The position numbers and the translations under genes are program-made. A stretch of DNA of 64,000 nt. Source: Dechloromonas denitrificans. Its GTDB lineage: Bacteria; Pseudomonadota; Gammaproteobacteria; Burkholderiales; Rhodocyclaceae. The first letter of the stretch is position 1; every line of letters starts with the position of its first letter. This document shows, in pieces, positions 8,150-16,243 of the stretch. Under the pieces are notes generated by a model. It saw nothing but the letters and a program-made list of their open reading frames with translations, was not told the DNA's origin and searched no databases. The DNA is taken from NCBI RefSeq assembly GCF_020510685.1, contig NZ_CP075185.1, positions 3,472,001-3,536,000 on the forward strand, read 5' to 3'.

Positions 8150-9127
8150 ATGCCGCAAACCGCCGCCTCAAGCTATTCATTTCAAAATCGCACGACGCGC
8201 GATTCAGATGAACACGCCGAAGCCCTGCAGGACTGGGATCAGGTTTACGACCAGCTGTCACCGGGCAACTTCGAAGGCAAGGTCGTCGACCTGCACTTCA
8301 AGGGCTTGCAGATCTTTCGCGAAACCACCAACCGTTCGGTATCGCAGCACGGCAGTTCCTGGGACGGTTGCTTTGTCGTCGGCATTCCGATCAGCATGAA
8401 CGGCACCGGCCTGTTTTCAAAACAGGTGCTGACCCGCGACTCGATGCTGACCTTTCACAGCGACCAGGAGTTCTCGCTGACCACGCCGGAGGGCTTTGAC
8501 GTGGTGGCCGTCGCCATCCCCGAGGCGACGCTGCTCGAGGCAATGAATCCCGATTCCCAGGACCAGTTGCGACACGTTTTCCCGAAATCGCCGACGGTGA
8601 TGGTGACCGCCCAGGGGCAGCTCGACGAATTGCGCAATTGCCTGCTGTCGATTTTCGACCCGGCCAGTTTCGAGCCAGCCCTGTTGCGCTATCCGCAGGT
8701 GCAACGGGCCATGAGCTCGGCGATCATCGGCCACCTGGCCGAAGTGCTGCACGCCTCAAGCCATGCGCCGCTGCCCAACCGCTCTTTCCGCGGCCGCTGC
8801 CAGGTGGTCAAGGAAGCGACCCACTACGCGCTCTCCCACACCGCCGAGCCGATTACCGTTGCCGATCTGTGCCAGAAACTGAATATCAGCCGGCGCATGC
8901 TCAACTATTGCTTCCAGGATGCCCTGGCGACCAACCCGGTGCACTATCTGCGCTCGTTGCGCCTGAACGGCGTGCGCCGGGATCTGCGCCAGCCGCTGCC
9001 GGCTCATACCCAGATCCGCGACATTGCCGGCAAATGGGGTTTCTGGCATCTGCCGCGCTTTGCCGCGGAATACCGCGCCCTGTTCGGCGAATTGCCCTCG
9101 GAAACCGCCCGCAACTGCCGGCACTGA
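8150..9127 (+). CDS. AraC-family transcriptional regulator, probable activator of the amine cluster
   Basis: 325 residues from the ATG at 8150 (a GTG two codons upstream is possible; the ribosome site is weak). The N-terminal about 200 residues form a ligand or oligomerisation domain. The C-terminal region (about 220-323) carries the double helix-turn-helix of AraC proteins: VADLCQKLNISRRMLNYCF, then the second helix pair ending in IAGKWGFWHLPRFAAEYRALFGELP with HTH repeats a few residues apart. The arrangement resembles EutR/FeaR-type regulators that respond to amines or their aldehydes. It is divergent from aauB with shared repeats between, so activation by the amine substrate is a reasonable inference. 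Confidence 0.85.
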   Translation: MPQTAASSYSFQNRTTRDSDEHAEALQDWDQVYDQLSPGNFEGKVVDLHFKGLQIFRETTNRSVSQHGSSWDGCFVVGIPISMNGTGLFSKQVLTRDSMLTFHSDQEFSLTTPEGFDVVAVAIPEATLLEAMNPDSQDQLRHVFPKSPTVMVTAQGQLDELRNCLLSIFDPASFEPALLRYPQVQRAMSSAIIGHLAEVLHASSHAPLPNRSFRGRCQVVKEATHYALSHTAEPITVADLCQKLNISRRMLNYCFQDALATNPVHYLRSLRLNGVRRDLRQPLPAHTQIRDIAGKWGFWHLPRFAAEYRALFGELPSETARNCRH

Positions 9128-9424
9128 GTCGCCACCGGCCGCGCCCTGCCCGGCGGCCGAAATTCCCGGCCGATCGCGAGCAATTGGACTGGCGATGCAA
9201 CCAATTCTGGCACTCCGTTGTCCACGGAAAACCGGCTAGCGCATAGCCGAAATGACGGCTCGCCGACGGTGCTCGCCAGCCTCGTCGAAAGCCAGCCGCG
9301 AGCGCTTTTTTCGACCTCGGAAAAATTAACTTTTTCTCTCTTTTTTGCGCCGCAGGCGCACTGGAGCTTTGTTTTTTTTAGGCTTTTCAGGGACATGACA
9401 GAGAGCTTGCCGCAACGGCACAGA
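9128..9424. other. Non-coding stretch between regulator and nrdJ promoter
   Basis: About 300 bp with no ORF that looks real. It contains a short GCGCC-GCA-GGCGC hairpin near 9346-9358 followed some bases later by a T-run, which could end the regulator transcript weakly. No cobalamin riboswitch signature was seen here although the next gene encodes a B12-dependent enzyme. Confidence 0.4.
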
Positions 9425-9471
9425 ACCCCGTATCTAGTCAACGGATTGTATTGACCTACTAGATATAGTAG
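9425..9471 (+). promoter_or_regulatory. Tandem NrdR-box-like sites in the nrdJ promoter
   Basis: The 16-bp sequence at 9456-9471 (CTACTAGATATAGTAG) matches the NrdR consensus ACACWATATATWGTGT at most core positions when read on the other strand (ACTATATCTAGT core). A weaker copy is at 9425-9440 with core TATCTAGT. The centres are 31 bp apart, three helical turns, which is the usual spacing of NrdR box pairs. TATAGT within the second box could be the -10 element, so NrdR binding would block transcription. The nrdJ start is 61 bp further on, preceded by GAGGAG. Confidence 0.7.
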
Positions 9472-9532
9472 ATTGCTCGTCATTCGAAAAACTAACTAGC
9501 CTGATTATCAATGCCATGCTGAGGAGCAAAAT

Positions 9533-12439
9533 ATGAGCCCGGTAGCCGAACAACTCTCCCTGACCGACATCCCCGCCGCACCGCAATTCGCCCCCCTGCA
9601 AGAGCAGGAAATCTCCGGCGAAGTGCTGATCGAAAAATACGCAAAAGGCAAGGAAACCAATGTTCACGACGTGCGCAAGCGCGTTGCCTGGGCACTGGCA
9701 CAAGTCGAGCAGGAGAAGGATCGGGCGCACTGGGAAAACCGCTTCCTGTGGGCCCAGGAAAACGGCTTCATTCCGGCCGGCCGGATCAACTCCGCCGCCG
9801 GTACCGATCTGCAGGCGACGCTGATCAACTGCTTCGTCCAGCCGGTCGGCGACTCCATCGTCGAAGACACCGACGGCAAGCCGGGCATCTACACCGCGCT
9901 GGCCCAGGCCGCTGAAACGATGCGCCGTGGCGGCGGCGTCGGCTACGACTTCTCGTCGATCCGGCCGCAAGGCGCCCGCGTCAAGGGCACCCAGTCGCGC
10001 GCTTCCGGCCCGGTCTCCTATATGCGGGTCTTCGACCGCTCCTGTGAAACCGTCGAATCGGCCGGTGCCCGCCGTGGCGCCCAGATGGGCGTGCTGCGCT
10101 GCGACCATCCGGATATCGAAGTCTTCATCCACGCCAAGGACAAGGGCGACCTGTCCAACTTCAACATTTCCATCGGCGTCACCGACGCCTTCATGGAAGC
10201 CGTCGATGCCGACACCGATGTCGAACTGACCCACCGCGCCGAACCGAATGGCGAAATGAAGTCGGCCGGCGCCTACCAGCGCGACGACGGCTTGTGGACC
10301 TACCGCAAGGTGCGCGCCCGCGATCTGTGGGACCAGGTGATGAAGTCCACCTACGACCACGCCGAGCCGGGCATCCTGTTCCTCGACCGGATGAACAAGG
10401 ACAACAACCTCAATTACTGCGAAGTCATCGAGGCGACCAACCCCTGCGCCGAACAGCCGCTGCCGCCGTATGGCTGCTGCTGCCTGGGTTCGATCAACCT
10501 CACGCTGTTCGTGACGCACGCCTTCTCCGAGCAGGCCGAGTTCGACTTCGACGGTTTTGCCGAAGCCGTCCGCGTCTCGACCCGGATGCTCGACAACGTG
10601 CTGGAAGCCACCCACTGGCCGCTCGAACGCCAGCAGCAGGAAGCCGCCAACAAGCGCCGCATCGGCCTCGGCTTCACCGGCCTGGGCGATGCGCTGGCCA
10701 TGCTGCGCCTGCGCTACGACAAGCCGGAAGCCCGTGCCATGGCGACCCGCATTACCGAGCACATGCGCGACACCGCCTATCTGTACTCGGTCGAGATGGC
10801 CAAGGAACGCGGCGCCTTCCCGCTGTTCAATGCCGAGCTCTACCTGTCCGGCGGCAACTTCGCCTCGCGCCTGCCGACCGACATCAAGGCTGAAATCCGC
10901 AAGCACGGCCTGCGCAACTCGCACCTGCTGTCGATCGCGCCGACCGGCACCATTTCGCTGGCCTTCGCCGACAATGCCTCGAACGGCATCGAGCCGCCCT
11001 TCTCCTGGACCTACACCCGCAAAAAGCGCATGCCGGACGGCACGCTGAAAGAGTACTCGGTCGAGGACTACGCCTGGCGCCTGTACAAGCACCAGGGCGG
11101 CGACGTCAGCAAGCTGCCGGACTTCTTCGTCACGGCGCTGGAAATCTCTGCCGCGGCCCACAAGGACATGGTCGCCGCCGTCGCCCCGTACATCGACACC
11201 GCCATCTCGAAGACGGTCAACGTGCCCGGCGACTACCCCTACGAAGACTTCCAGGACCTCTACATGAGCGCCTGGAAATCTGGCCTCAAAGGCTTGGCCA
11301 CCTACCGTCCGAACAGCATCCTCGGCTCCGTGCTCTCCGTCACGACGCCCGAACCGAGCACCGCCGAGTCTGCCGCCGCCGACGCCGCCAAGTCGCCGCA
11401 GGATTTCGTCTCCGACGCCAACCGCCGCCTGTCGATCAAGAACCTGCCGGCCCCGGTGCTCGCCAGCCTGCGCTGGCCGGGCCGCCCGAACCTGCCGGAA
11501 GGCAACCTGTGCTGGACCTACATGGTCGACTCACCGATCGGCAAGTTCGCGCTGTTCGTCGGCCACGTCGAACCGGAAGGCCGCGCCTGGCCCTTCGAAG
11601 TCTGGGCCAACGGCCCGGCCGAACCGCGCGGTCTGGGTGCCGTCGCCAAGACGCTGTCGATGGACATGCGCGCCAACGACCACGGCTGGCTGGAAATGAA
11701 GCTCGACGCGCTGGCCAAGACGCCGGGCGACGCCTTCGACATGCACATGCCGCCGCACGGCGAGCGCAAGCGCATGCCGTCCGTCGTTTCCGCCATGGCC
11801 CAGGTCATCCGCTGGCGTTGCGAGCAGCTCGGCGCGCTCCAGCACGAAGGCCCGACGCCGGTGAAGGATGCCCTGTTCAGCACCAAGGAGCCGAAGACCG
11901 GCACCGACGGCACGCTGTCCTGGACGGTGGACGTCAGCAACGCCTCGACCGGCGAAGACTTCGTCCTCGGCCTCAAGGAAATCACGCTGCCGGACGGCGT
12001 CACCCGTCCCTACTCGATGTGGCTGTCCGGCAACTACCCGCGCGCCCTCGACGGCCTGTCCAAGCTCCTGTCGCTCGACATGCGCGTCCTCGACCCGGCC
12101 TGGATCGGCATGAAGCTGCGCAAGCTGCTCGACTACTCCGAGCCGTTCGGCGACTTCATGGCCTTCGTTCCGGGTTCGCGCAAGCAGCAGACCTATCCGT
12201 CTACCGTCGCCTACATCGCCCAGCTGATCATCCACCGCTACGCGATGCTCGGCATCCTCGACGAAGCCGGCTTCCCGCTGCAGCAGATGGGCATCCTCGA
12301 AGCGCCGGAAGACAGCAGCAGCAACAAGGTGCACCCGACCCAGGGCAAACTGTGCAGCGAATGCGGCAACCACACGATGATCCGCAAGGATGGCTGCGAC
12401 TTCTGCACCGCCTGCGGCGCGGTGGGTAGCTGCGGCTAA
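9533..12439 (+). CDS. nrdJ: Adenosylcobalamin-dependent (class II) ribonucleotide reductase
   Basis: 968 residues; start fixed by GAGGAG about 8 nt upstream of the ATG at 9533. The enzyme reduces ribonucleotides to deoxyribonucleotides using vitamin B12. The catalytic-barrel motif [20 protein letters not shown] begins at residue 303 (C305 and E307 are the active-site pair). The C-terminus has a zinc-ribbon-like tail with CSECG, CDFC and TACG that carries the redox cysteines. An internal region (about 620-880) contains two similar repeats ([11 protein letters not shown] / SLDMR-type stretches), as in the long proteobacterial NrdJ. The gene is intact, but a transposon begins 29 bp after its stop and separates it from its terminator. 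Confidence 0.95.
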   Translation: MSPVAEQLSLTDIPAAPQFAPLQEQEISGEVLIEKYAKGKETNVHDVRKRVAWALAQVEQEKDRAHWENRFLWAQENGFIPAGRINSAAGTDLQATLINCFVQPVGDSIVEDTDGKPGIYTALAQAAETMRRGGGVGYDFSSIRPQGARVKGTQSRASGPVSYMRVFDRSCETVESAGARRGAQMGVLRCDHPDIEVFIHAKDKGDLSNFNISIGVTDAFMEAVDADTDVELTHRAEPNGEMKSAGAYQRDDGLWTYRKVRARDLWDQVMKSTYDHAEPGILFLDRMNKDNNLNYCEVIEATNPCAEQPLPPYGCCCLGSINLTLFVTHAFSEQAEFDFDGFAEAVRVSTRMLDNVLEATHWPLERQQQEAANKRRIGLGFTGLGDALAMLRLRYDKPEARAMATRITEHMRDTAYLYSVEMAKERGAFPLFNAELYLSGGNFASRLPTDIKAEIRKHGLRNSHLLSIAPTGTISLAFADNASNGIEPPFSWTYTRKKRMPDGTLKEYSVEDYAWRLYKHQGGDVSKLPDFFVTALEISAAAHKDMVAAVAPYIDTAISKTVNVPGDYPYEDFQDLYMSAWKSGLKGLATYRPNSILGSVLSVTTPEPSTAESAAADAAKSPQDFVSDANRRLSIKNLPAPVLASLRWPGRPNLPEGNLCWTYMVDSPIGKFALFVGHVEPEGRAWPFEVWANGPAEPRGLGAVAKTLSMDMRANDHGWLEMKLDALAKTPGDAFDMHMPPHGERKRMPSVVSAMAQVIRWRCEQLGALQHEGPTPVKDALFSTKEPKTGTDGTLSWTVDVSNASTGEDFVLGLKEITLPDGVTRPYSMWLSGNYPRALDGLSKLLSLDMRVLDPAWIGMKLRKLLDYSEPFGDFMAFVPGSRKQQTYPSTVAYIAQLIIHRYAMLGILDEAGFPLQQMGILEAPEDSSSNKVHPTQGKLCSECGNHTMIRKDGCDFCTACGAVGSCG

Positions 12440-12463
12440 ACCGGAAGCACGACGCATCGCCCG

Positions 12464-12468
12464 CGAAA
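12464..12468. repeat. Target-site duplication, left copy (CGAAA)
   Basis: CGAAA directly precedes the TGTGGG transposon end and is repeated directly after the other end at 43565-43569. Five-base duplications are diagnostic of Tn7-type transposition. Confidence 0.93.
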
Positions 12469-12560
12469 TGTGGGAACCCCCAATGTTTGCAATCCGTACT
12501 CCATAGATTGCAATCGGGGACCCCATAGTTTGCAATCCGAAGCCCCCAAAGTCGGCAACC
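12469..12560 (+). repeat. Transposon end, nrdJ-proximal (Tn7 right-end type): four abutting ~22-bp TnsB-type sites
   Basis: Four copies of a site with core CCCCATAGTTTGCAATCC lie head to tail. The TGCAATC (or GGCAACC) blocks start at 12488, 12509, 12531 and 12554, giving steps of 21, 22 and 23 bp. The same motif in inverted orientation recurs only at the other end. Four contiguous sites is the arrangement of the Tn7 right end, the end that faces the attachment gene. Confidence 0.88.
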
Positions 12561-12601
12561 GAGGGGCAGTTGGAAGCTTGCAAAACCTAGGTACTTAATT
12601 C

Positions 12602-12637
12602 AAAGCGAGTGTTGAGTCATCAACGCTCGCTTTTTCT
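12602..12637 (+). terminator. Rho-independent terminator just inside the transposon
   Basis: Arms AAAGCGAGTGTTGA (12602-12615) and TCAACGCTCGCTTT (12620-12633) with a 4-nt loop, one G-U pair, then a T-rich tail. No transposon gene ends here. It can stop transcription entering from nrdJ, which lost its own terminator through the insertion. Confidence 0.8.
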
Positions 12638-12942
12638 TTACCCCCATCGGAGACACAGCTCCCCGAAAGGAATGGTCGTCTCCATATTTCCGTTAAGGAG
12701 AAAACCATACAAATCTCTAGGGCTGTGGGTTAGTTTTGCGTGCAACTCAACATAACGCGCCGCTTTATGCAGATTCCGGTTGAGTTCACCGCACGGGCCG
12801 GAATCCGTTGACCAGCACGTGAATATCTTGCTGCTAATGACCAGTATTAAGCGGCATATCTGGCAAGGGGCTTTCGTCTCAGTTCGGCCAGAAGCGGGCA
12901 TTGAAAATTTGTCCTGATAGTGGTCATCCCAGCGGGCCTCAC

Positions 12943-13078
12943 GTCCGTATTATTGGAGTTGTTATACGGACACAGTAAAACCAATTTCATTGCAGGGCAA
13001 TGAAATTGGTATGCATAATGGGTGCATGTATATCAATTCATATATGGACCCTGTGGGTCAGTTTAATAACTGTTGGGC
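12943..13078. repeat. Cluster of inverted repeats, possible cassette boundary
   Basis: GTCCGTAT/ATACGGAC (12943-12950 and 12964-12971) is followed by a perfect 14-bp inverted repeat with a 3-nt spacer, ACCAATTTCATTGC/GCAATGAAATTGGT (12980-12993 and 12997-13010), then a GACCC/GGGTC hairpin. The stretch ends in GTTGGGC at 13072-13078, which fits the GTTRRRY core at the 3' end of integron attC sites; a small gene starts about 45 bp later. No matching 5' core was found, so the cassette reading is tentative. The preceding 12640-12942 holds nothing convincing. Confidence 0.4.
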
Positions 13079-13120
13079 TCTTACAAATCGCCTATACTGC
13101 AATCCCCGAGGAGATTCACA

Positions 13121-13378
13121 ATGAGTATCGACATCACGATTTCCATCGACGACAACATTAACGATCCGCTAACAATGGGACAGACCCACATCGTTAGCGA
13201 GATATTCCGAATCGCGAGCGAAGTCCTAACCAATGGGGGCAAGGTAATCGTCCAAAGGGTATATACCAACGCACAACCAGATACGCTTTGCGAGTTCAAG
13301 AGTGAAAGCGAGTTGAGCGGCTGGAAGGAACGCCTCAATGAAGTGCAAATCAAGCTCGGCCGCGAGCAAATCATCTAA
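13121..13378 (+). CDS. Small hypothetical protein (85 aa), cassette-like
   Basis: Start at 13121 (MSIDITISIDD) because GAGGAG lies 7-8 nt upstream; a longer in-frame start lacks this site. The product is a soluble, acidic-to-neutral protein of alternating beta and alpha character (SIDITISI, then two helices), with no signal peptide or known motif. The next gene starts 13 bp after its stop, so the two are probably translated from one message. Two small genes close together, preceded by GTTGGGC and followed by an attC-like palindrome, resemble an integron cassette carrying a toxin-antitoxin or immunity-type pair, but nothing in the sequence proves this. Confidence 0.6.
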   Translation: MSIDITISIDDNINDPLTMGQTHIVSEIFRIASEVLTNGGKVIVQRVYTNAQPDTLCEFKSESELSGWKERLNEVQIKLGREQII

Positions 13379-13391
13379 TTGAGAGACCGCT

Positions 13392-13601
13392 GTGGCGACA
13401 TTCGATATCACTCCGGCCATCTGCTTTACTTACGGTTACGGCGAAGAAGACGGTAAGCAATTTGTCGAGGGGAAGTTCCTTTCCCGCTCGGACAATTCTT
13501 CGTTGGGTGTCTCACTAAAGGTATCCCGCGACACTCGTTCTGAGGCGGTGGATGCAATTCACCACCTCGCGAAGCTGATAGGAAACGACGTTGCCAAGTA
13601 G
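13392..13601 (+). CDS. Small hypothetical protein (69 aa), cassette-like
   Basis: GTG start at 13392 (MATFDITPAICF). The protein is short with a beta-rich first half (GKQFVEGKFLSRS) and a C-terminal helix (SEAVDAIHHLAKLIGNDV). It follows the 85-aa gene by 13 bp in the same direction, and an attC-like element begins 7 bp after its stop codon, the usual layout of an integron cassette. I do not recognise a family. Being short with a weak ribosome site, it could be non-coding, but its frame and spacing favour a real gene. Confidence 0.5.
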   Translation: MATFDITPAICFTYGYGEEDGKQFVEGKFLSRSDNSSLGVSLKVSRDTRSEAVDAIHHLAKLIGNDVAK

Positions 13602-13608
13602 GGTAGTG

Positions 13609-13677
13609 GCCCACCCCATCATTCCACCAGACCTTGCACATAAAGTCGCGCAAGGCCGGTGAATTCAAACGCTATAC
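13609..13677 (+). repeat. attC-like recombination site (degenerate integron cassette end)
   Basis: A 69-bp imperfect palindrome: GCCCACC at 13609-13615 at one end, GCTATAC at 13671-13677 at the other, with inner arms ATTCCACCAGACCTTGC (13621-13637) and GCAAGGCCGGTGAAT (13650-13664). Pairing leaves single unpaired bases on one arm, like the extrahelical bases of attC sites. The outer cores depart from RYYYAAC/GTTRRRY (GCCCACC for GCCCAAC; GCTATAC for GTTRRRY), so the site may be worn or inactive. No integron integrase lies in the window. Confidence 0.5.
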
Positions 13678-13695
13678 GTCTTAGGCGCGAGCGCT

Positions 13696-14148
13696 ATGGG
13701 CCTGCTATTCAGAGGTGTCTGCGACGAGCTTGACCAGTTAAACGAGGGAAGACTTCGCCCACATGGAAGACTGCACAAAATCTCGATTAGACGAGATGGA
13801 AAGGTCAAAAGAGGAGAGGGGCCTTTCGACAGATACCCATCGGAGAACAACGCCGTGCGCGCACACCACGTCGAATCCGGACTGTACGAGGGCTGCTTCA
13901 TCTCATTTACAAAATCGGAAGATCGAGCTCGTGAGTTCGCGAGCAGGGACATCGAAGGGGAAAGAACGTCGGGGTACATCTATGTCGTTGATGAGGACAT
14001 ATTGGCCGAACACCGAGTCGTTGCCCTTGAGGTCTCCGATCCGCTATACCCATCAGAAATGGAAGTAACGCTTAGATCTGCCGACAATGGAGACTTGCCT
14101 GCTGCAATCGTTGTTAGAAAGTATCGGGTCTATGTCGAAGACCTATAA
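13696..14148 (+). CDS. Hypothetical protein with ADP-ribosyltransferase-like features
   Basis: 150 residues, starting 18 bp after the attC-like site and without a clear ribosome site, as is common in cassettes. The N-terminus has LFRGV, the middle has FISFTKSEDRAREFAS, and the C-terminal third has SEMEVTLR. This order of an arginine strand, a S-[FT]-[TS] strand and a glutamate motif resembles small R-S-E-type ADP-ribosyltransferase folds found in toxins, but the match is by eye only and the glutamate motif is not a clear E-x-E. There is no signal peptide. Unlike its chromosomal neighbours it is not strongly GC-biased. A plain hypothetical protein remains possible. Confidence 0.5.
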   Translation: MGLLFRGVCDELDQLNEGRLRPHGRLHKISIRRDGKVKRGEGPFDRYPSENNAVRAHHVESGLYEGCFISFTKSEDRAREFASRDIEGERTSGYIYVVDEDILAEHRVVALEVSDPLYPSEMEVTLRSADNGDLPAAIVVRKYRVYVEDL

Positions 14149-14248
14149 CCTTTCAGTTGAGCGGACCTGCGCGAAAAGCCGGGGCGATTCACTGCGCCTA
14201 TACAGCTGCCCCTCATACCAGATAATAGACAACGAAATTTAGCTACTC

Positions 14249-15118
14249 GTGAAGCCCACTGTTTTCTACAAGTACACCACCCCATCGACGGCCGAAATTA
14301 TTCTCAGGAGTGGCCGGTTGCGGTGGTCAAGTCCAACAGTATTCAATGACTTGGCAGAGTTCCAACGCATGCCACGTTTTGAGCCAACGGTTAGCGAATC
14401 CCATCGGCTCCTTCCCTTGGTATTGATCGATGCCGCAAGCGGAAGACAGTCGCTTGACCTAGCATGCTTGGCTCCAGCTAATCATTTGGTTCTTAACCGC
14501 ATCAATGAAGCCCTCCACAGAGGCATTGCGGAAGCCAAACTGCTAACCCTCTTCGAAGATTTTGAGCGACCCGATGCAGACGAAATCATCGAACAAAGGC
14601 TCCGGGATCACTTTGATTTAGACCTCAGGAGCGTGCGTGTCTTGTGTTTGACGTCCACATTCCACAATGAAGTAATGTGGGGCACATATGCTGACAACCA
14701 CGGTGGCTGCGTTGTCGGATTCAAGGCCTCGTTGAAAGATAGCCCGTTTCATGTAGCCAAGCCAGTGACTTACTCAGAGGAAGCACCGATTGTTGGATCT
14801 GGCTTGGACTTCTTGCTATATGGAGACTCGCAAGAACTTCGGCGAAGAACGATAGAAGCCGTCTGCTATACGAAAAAGTCAGGGTGGTCCTACGAACAAG
14901 AGTGGCGCCTCATAACTCGGCGCCCCAACGAAACTGACGTCACTCATGGAGATTACGTCTTCTGTCCGGAGGAAATTGAATCAGTAACGTTCGGAGCACG
15001 AGCCAAACCTAAGTTCGCAGAGGCCATATGTGCAATCACCCGGAAACAATACCCAGCAGCATCTCTTTTCCGAATGACACACCAAAAGGGCGAGCTGAGC
15101 CGGATCCGTGTCGCCTAG
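14249..15118 (+). CDS. DUF2971 domain protein
   Basis: 289 residues from a GTG at 14249 (MKPTVFYKYTTPSTAEIILR). Family hallmarks are YKY near the start, the PTVFNDLAEF stretch (usually FNDPFE), VLCLTS and VMWGTYADNHGGCVVGF. The family is frequent in accessory regions and next to defence genes, but its biochemical role is not established. The 100 bp before it include GAGCGGACCTGCGCGAAAAGC, resembling half of an attC site, so it may be another cassette gene. Its stop overlaps that of the opposite-strand gene by 4 bp. Confidence 0.75.
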   Translation: MKPTVFYKYTTPSTAEIILRSGRLRWSSPTVFNDLAEFQRMPRFEPTVSESHRLLPLVLIDAASGRQSLDLACLAPANHLVLNRINEALHRGIAEAKLLTLFEDFERPDADEIIEQRLRDHFDLDLRSVRVLCLTSTFHNEVMWGTYADNHGGCVVGFKASLKDSPFHVAKPVTYSEEAPIVGSGLDFLLYGDSQELRRRTIEAVCYTKKSGWSYEQEWRLITRRPNETDVTHGDYVFCPEEIESVTFGARAKPKFAEAICAITRKQYPAASLFRMTHQKGELSRIRVA

Positions 15119-15771
15119 CCTATGGCCCATCGCCGCTGGAGATACTCACGGAGTTCTCTCGGAATCATCGAGTTTCGTAATCCCCCCCAATCAACCTGCC
15201 GCATGAGATTCTGAATTGCTAGGATCCAGTATTGAAATAGTGGCCGGCTTTGAATGATTTCTGCTTCCCGAATCAACGCCACGGCCGCCACAAGATCCTC
15301 AACAGTATGGAAACGGAGGAGTTCCATTAATAGCTGTTCGCTGTGGAGTGGGCACCGCCAGAAAACCTTGGTCACCAGCGATGGGGGAAGAATAAAGTAC
15401 TCTCGAATCCTGGGCGGCAACCCTTCGTAGATCCGCCGAAGGTCACTCATCTCCATCGGCGCCACATCGGCTAAAAGCCAAAGCGGCGAAAACAACCACT
15501 TCTCCGTTCCCGGGTAACGCGCCTCGACACGCTCGACCAGCTTTGGCCGGCCGTCCCCTTGGTATCGACTACGAGGCACAACCTCTCCTCGCTTGTATTT
15601 ATTCCAAATACAAGAACGCGGCGTCCGAGCACTCCCTTCTTCCCGGAACTCCCTCTCCAGTTCCCCCACGGTCAGCCCGCTTGCCTGCGAGACGGCATGA
15701 AACCAACTCCGGACCCGCATCGACCGGATTTTTGGATTCTCTACATAGTGTTTGAGTTGCCTGGTCGTCAT
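15115..15771 (-). CDS. Hypothetical protein (218 aa), possible DNA-binding regulator
   Basis: I do not recognise a family. The first 70 residues are basic and helical, with VRSWFHAVSQASGLTVGELEREF followed by CIWNKYKRGEVVPRSR, compatible with a helix-turn-helix; the rest is an alpha-helical region rich in leucine and aromatic residues. There is no signal peptide or membrane segment. Upstream, a perfect TCCGAC-AATA-GTCGGA palindrome (near 15789-15804) could be its own operator. It is convergent with the DUF2971 gene. The Tn7 core operon and the candidate RNA lie on the other side, so a role in controlling them is possible but unsupported. Confidence 0.6.
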   Translation of the reverse strand: MTTRQLKHYVENPKIRSMRVRSWFHAVSQASGLTVGELEREFREEGSARTPRSCIWNKYKRGEVVPRSRYQGDGRPKLVERVEARYPGTEKWLFSPLWLLADVAPMEMSDLRRIYEGLPPRIREYFILPPSLVTKVFWRCPLHSEQLLMELLRFHTVEDLVAAVALIREAEIIQSRPLFQYWILAIQNLMRQVDWGGLRNSMIPRELREYLQRRWAIG

Positions 15772-15831
15772 TCTGATAGGAAATCCACTCCGACAATAGT
15801 CGGAATTTTCCTTTTATATTAGTCAGTTATA

Positions 15832-15860
15832 TTGAAATTAGTCAAATTTTTTCCTAGATT
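15832..15860 (+). promoter_or_regulatory. Sigma-70-type promoter for candidate RNA
   Basis: TTGAAA at 15832-15837 and TAGATT at 15855-15860 with a 17-bp AT-rich spacer. It points towards tnsA, but a terminator stands at 16019-16052 before any gene. The repeated ATTAGTCA (upstream and within the spacer) may bind a regulator. Confidence 0.55.
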
Positions 15861-15866
15861 TTGACA

Positions 15867-16052
15867 ATGACTAGAAAAACCAAAGCCTTCCGGGAGAATC
15901 GTTTTTAGTCCCACCGTTCTGGTGAGACAGGGATGGCCACCCATTAGGCCAAATCAGAAGGAGAAAGACAGAGACAGGACGCAATGACAGGGGGCCCTTT
16001 CGTGGGCCAAAAGCGACAACGGCCCAAGCTCTCCCGAGCCTAGGCCGTTTTT
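15867..16052 (+). ncRNA. Candidate structured non-coding RNA ending in a terminator
   Basis: About 186 nt without an ORF. In order: hairpin GTCCCACC/GGTGAGAC (15908-15928), hairpin TGGCC/GGCCA (15934-15951), hairpin GGCCC/GGGCC (15993-16008), then a compound terminator with outer stem ACGGCC/GGCCGT (16019-16048), inner stem GCTC-TCCC-GAGC, and five Ts. A sigma-70-like promoter lies just upstream. The terminator points in the plus direction, yet no plus-strand gene ends nearby, so a short RNA is the simplest reading. It lies directly ahead of the transposase operon. No known RNA family was recognised. Confidence 0.5.
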
Positions 16053-16243
16053 GAAGAAATCTAGTTTCGCACACCAGATGACTTCATTCTACGATCAGAA
16101 GGCGACAAGTCAAGCGCCTCTCTGCCGGTGTCGCTTACCTTCGGGAATCCAATAGCTGATGTCATTCAGACGTCGGCACGCTGGAGTTCCGCCTGCGATT
16201 TGTCGCGGTCTCTCCGTGTTTTGCAACTATGAAGGAGAGCGTC

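Noticed and set aside
12638..12901. An 87-aa minus-strand ORF between the transposon end and the first cargo gene
   Set aside because: Its stop abuts the terminator, it has no ribosome site and the composition is not protein-like; probably degenerate non-coding DNA.
14149..14248. A possible second attC site before the DUF2971 gene
   Set aside because: The 5' half resembles attC (GAGCGGACCTGCGCG) but the 3' half does not pair with it; kept only as a remark.
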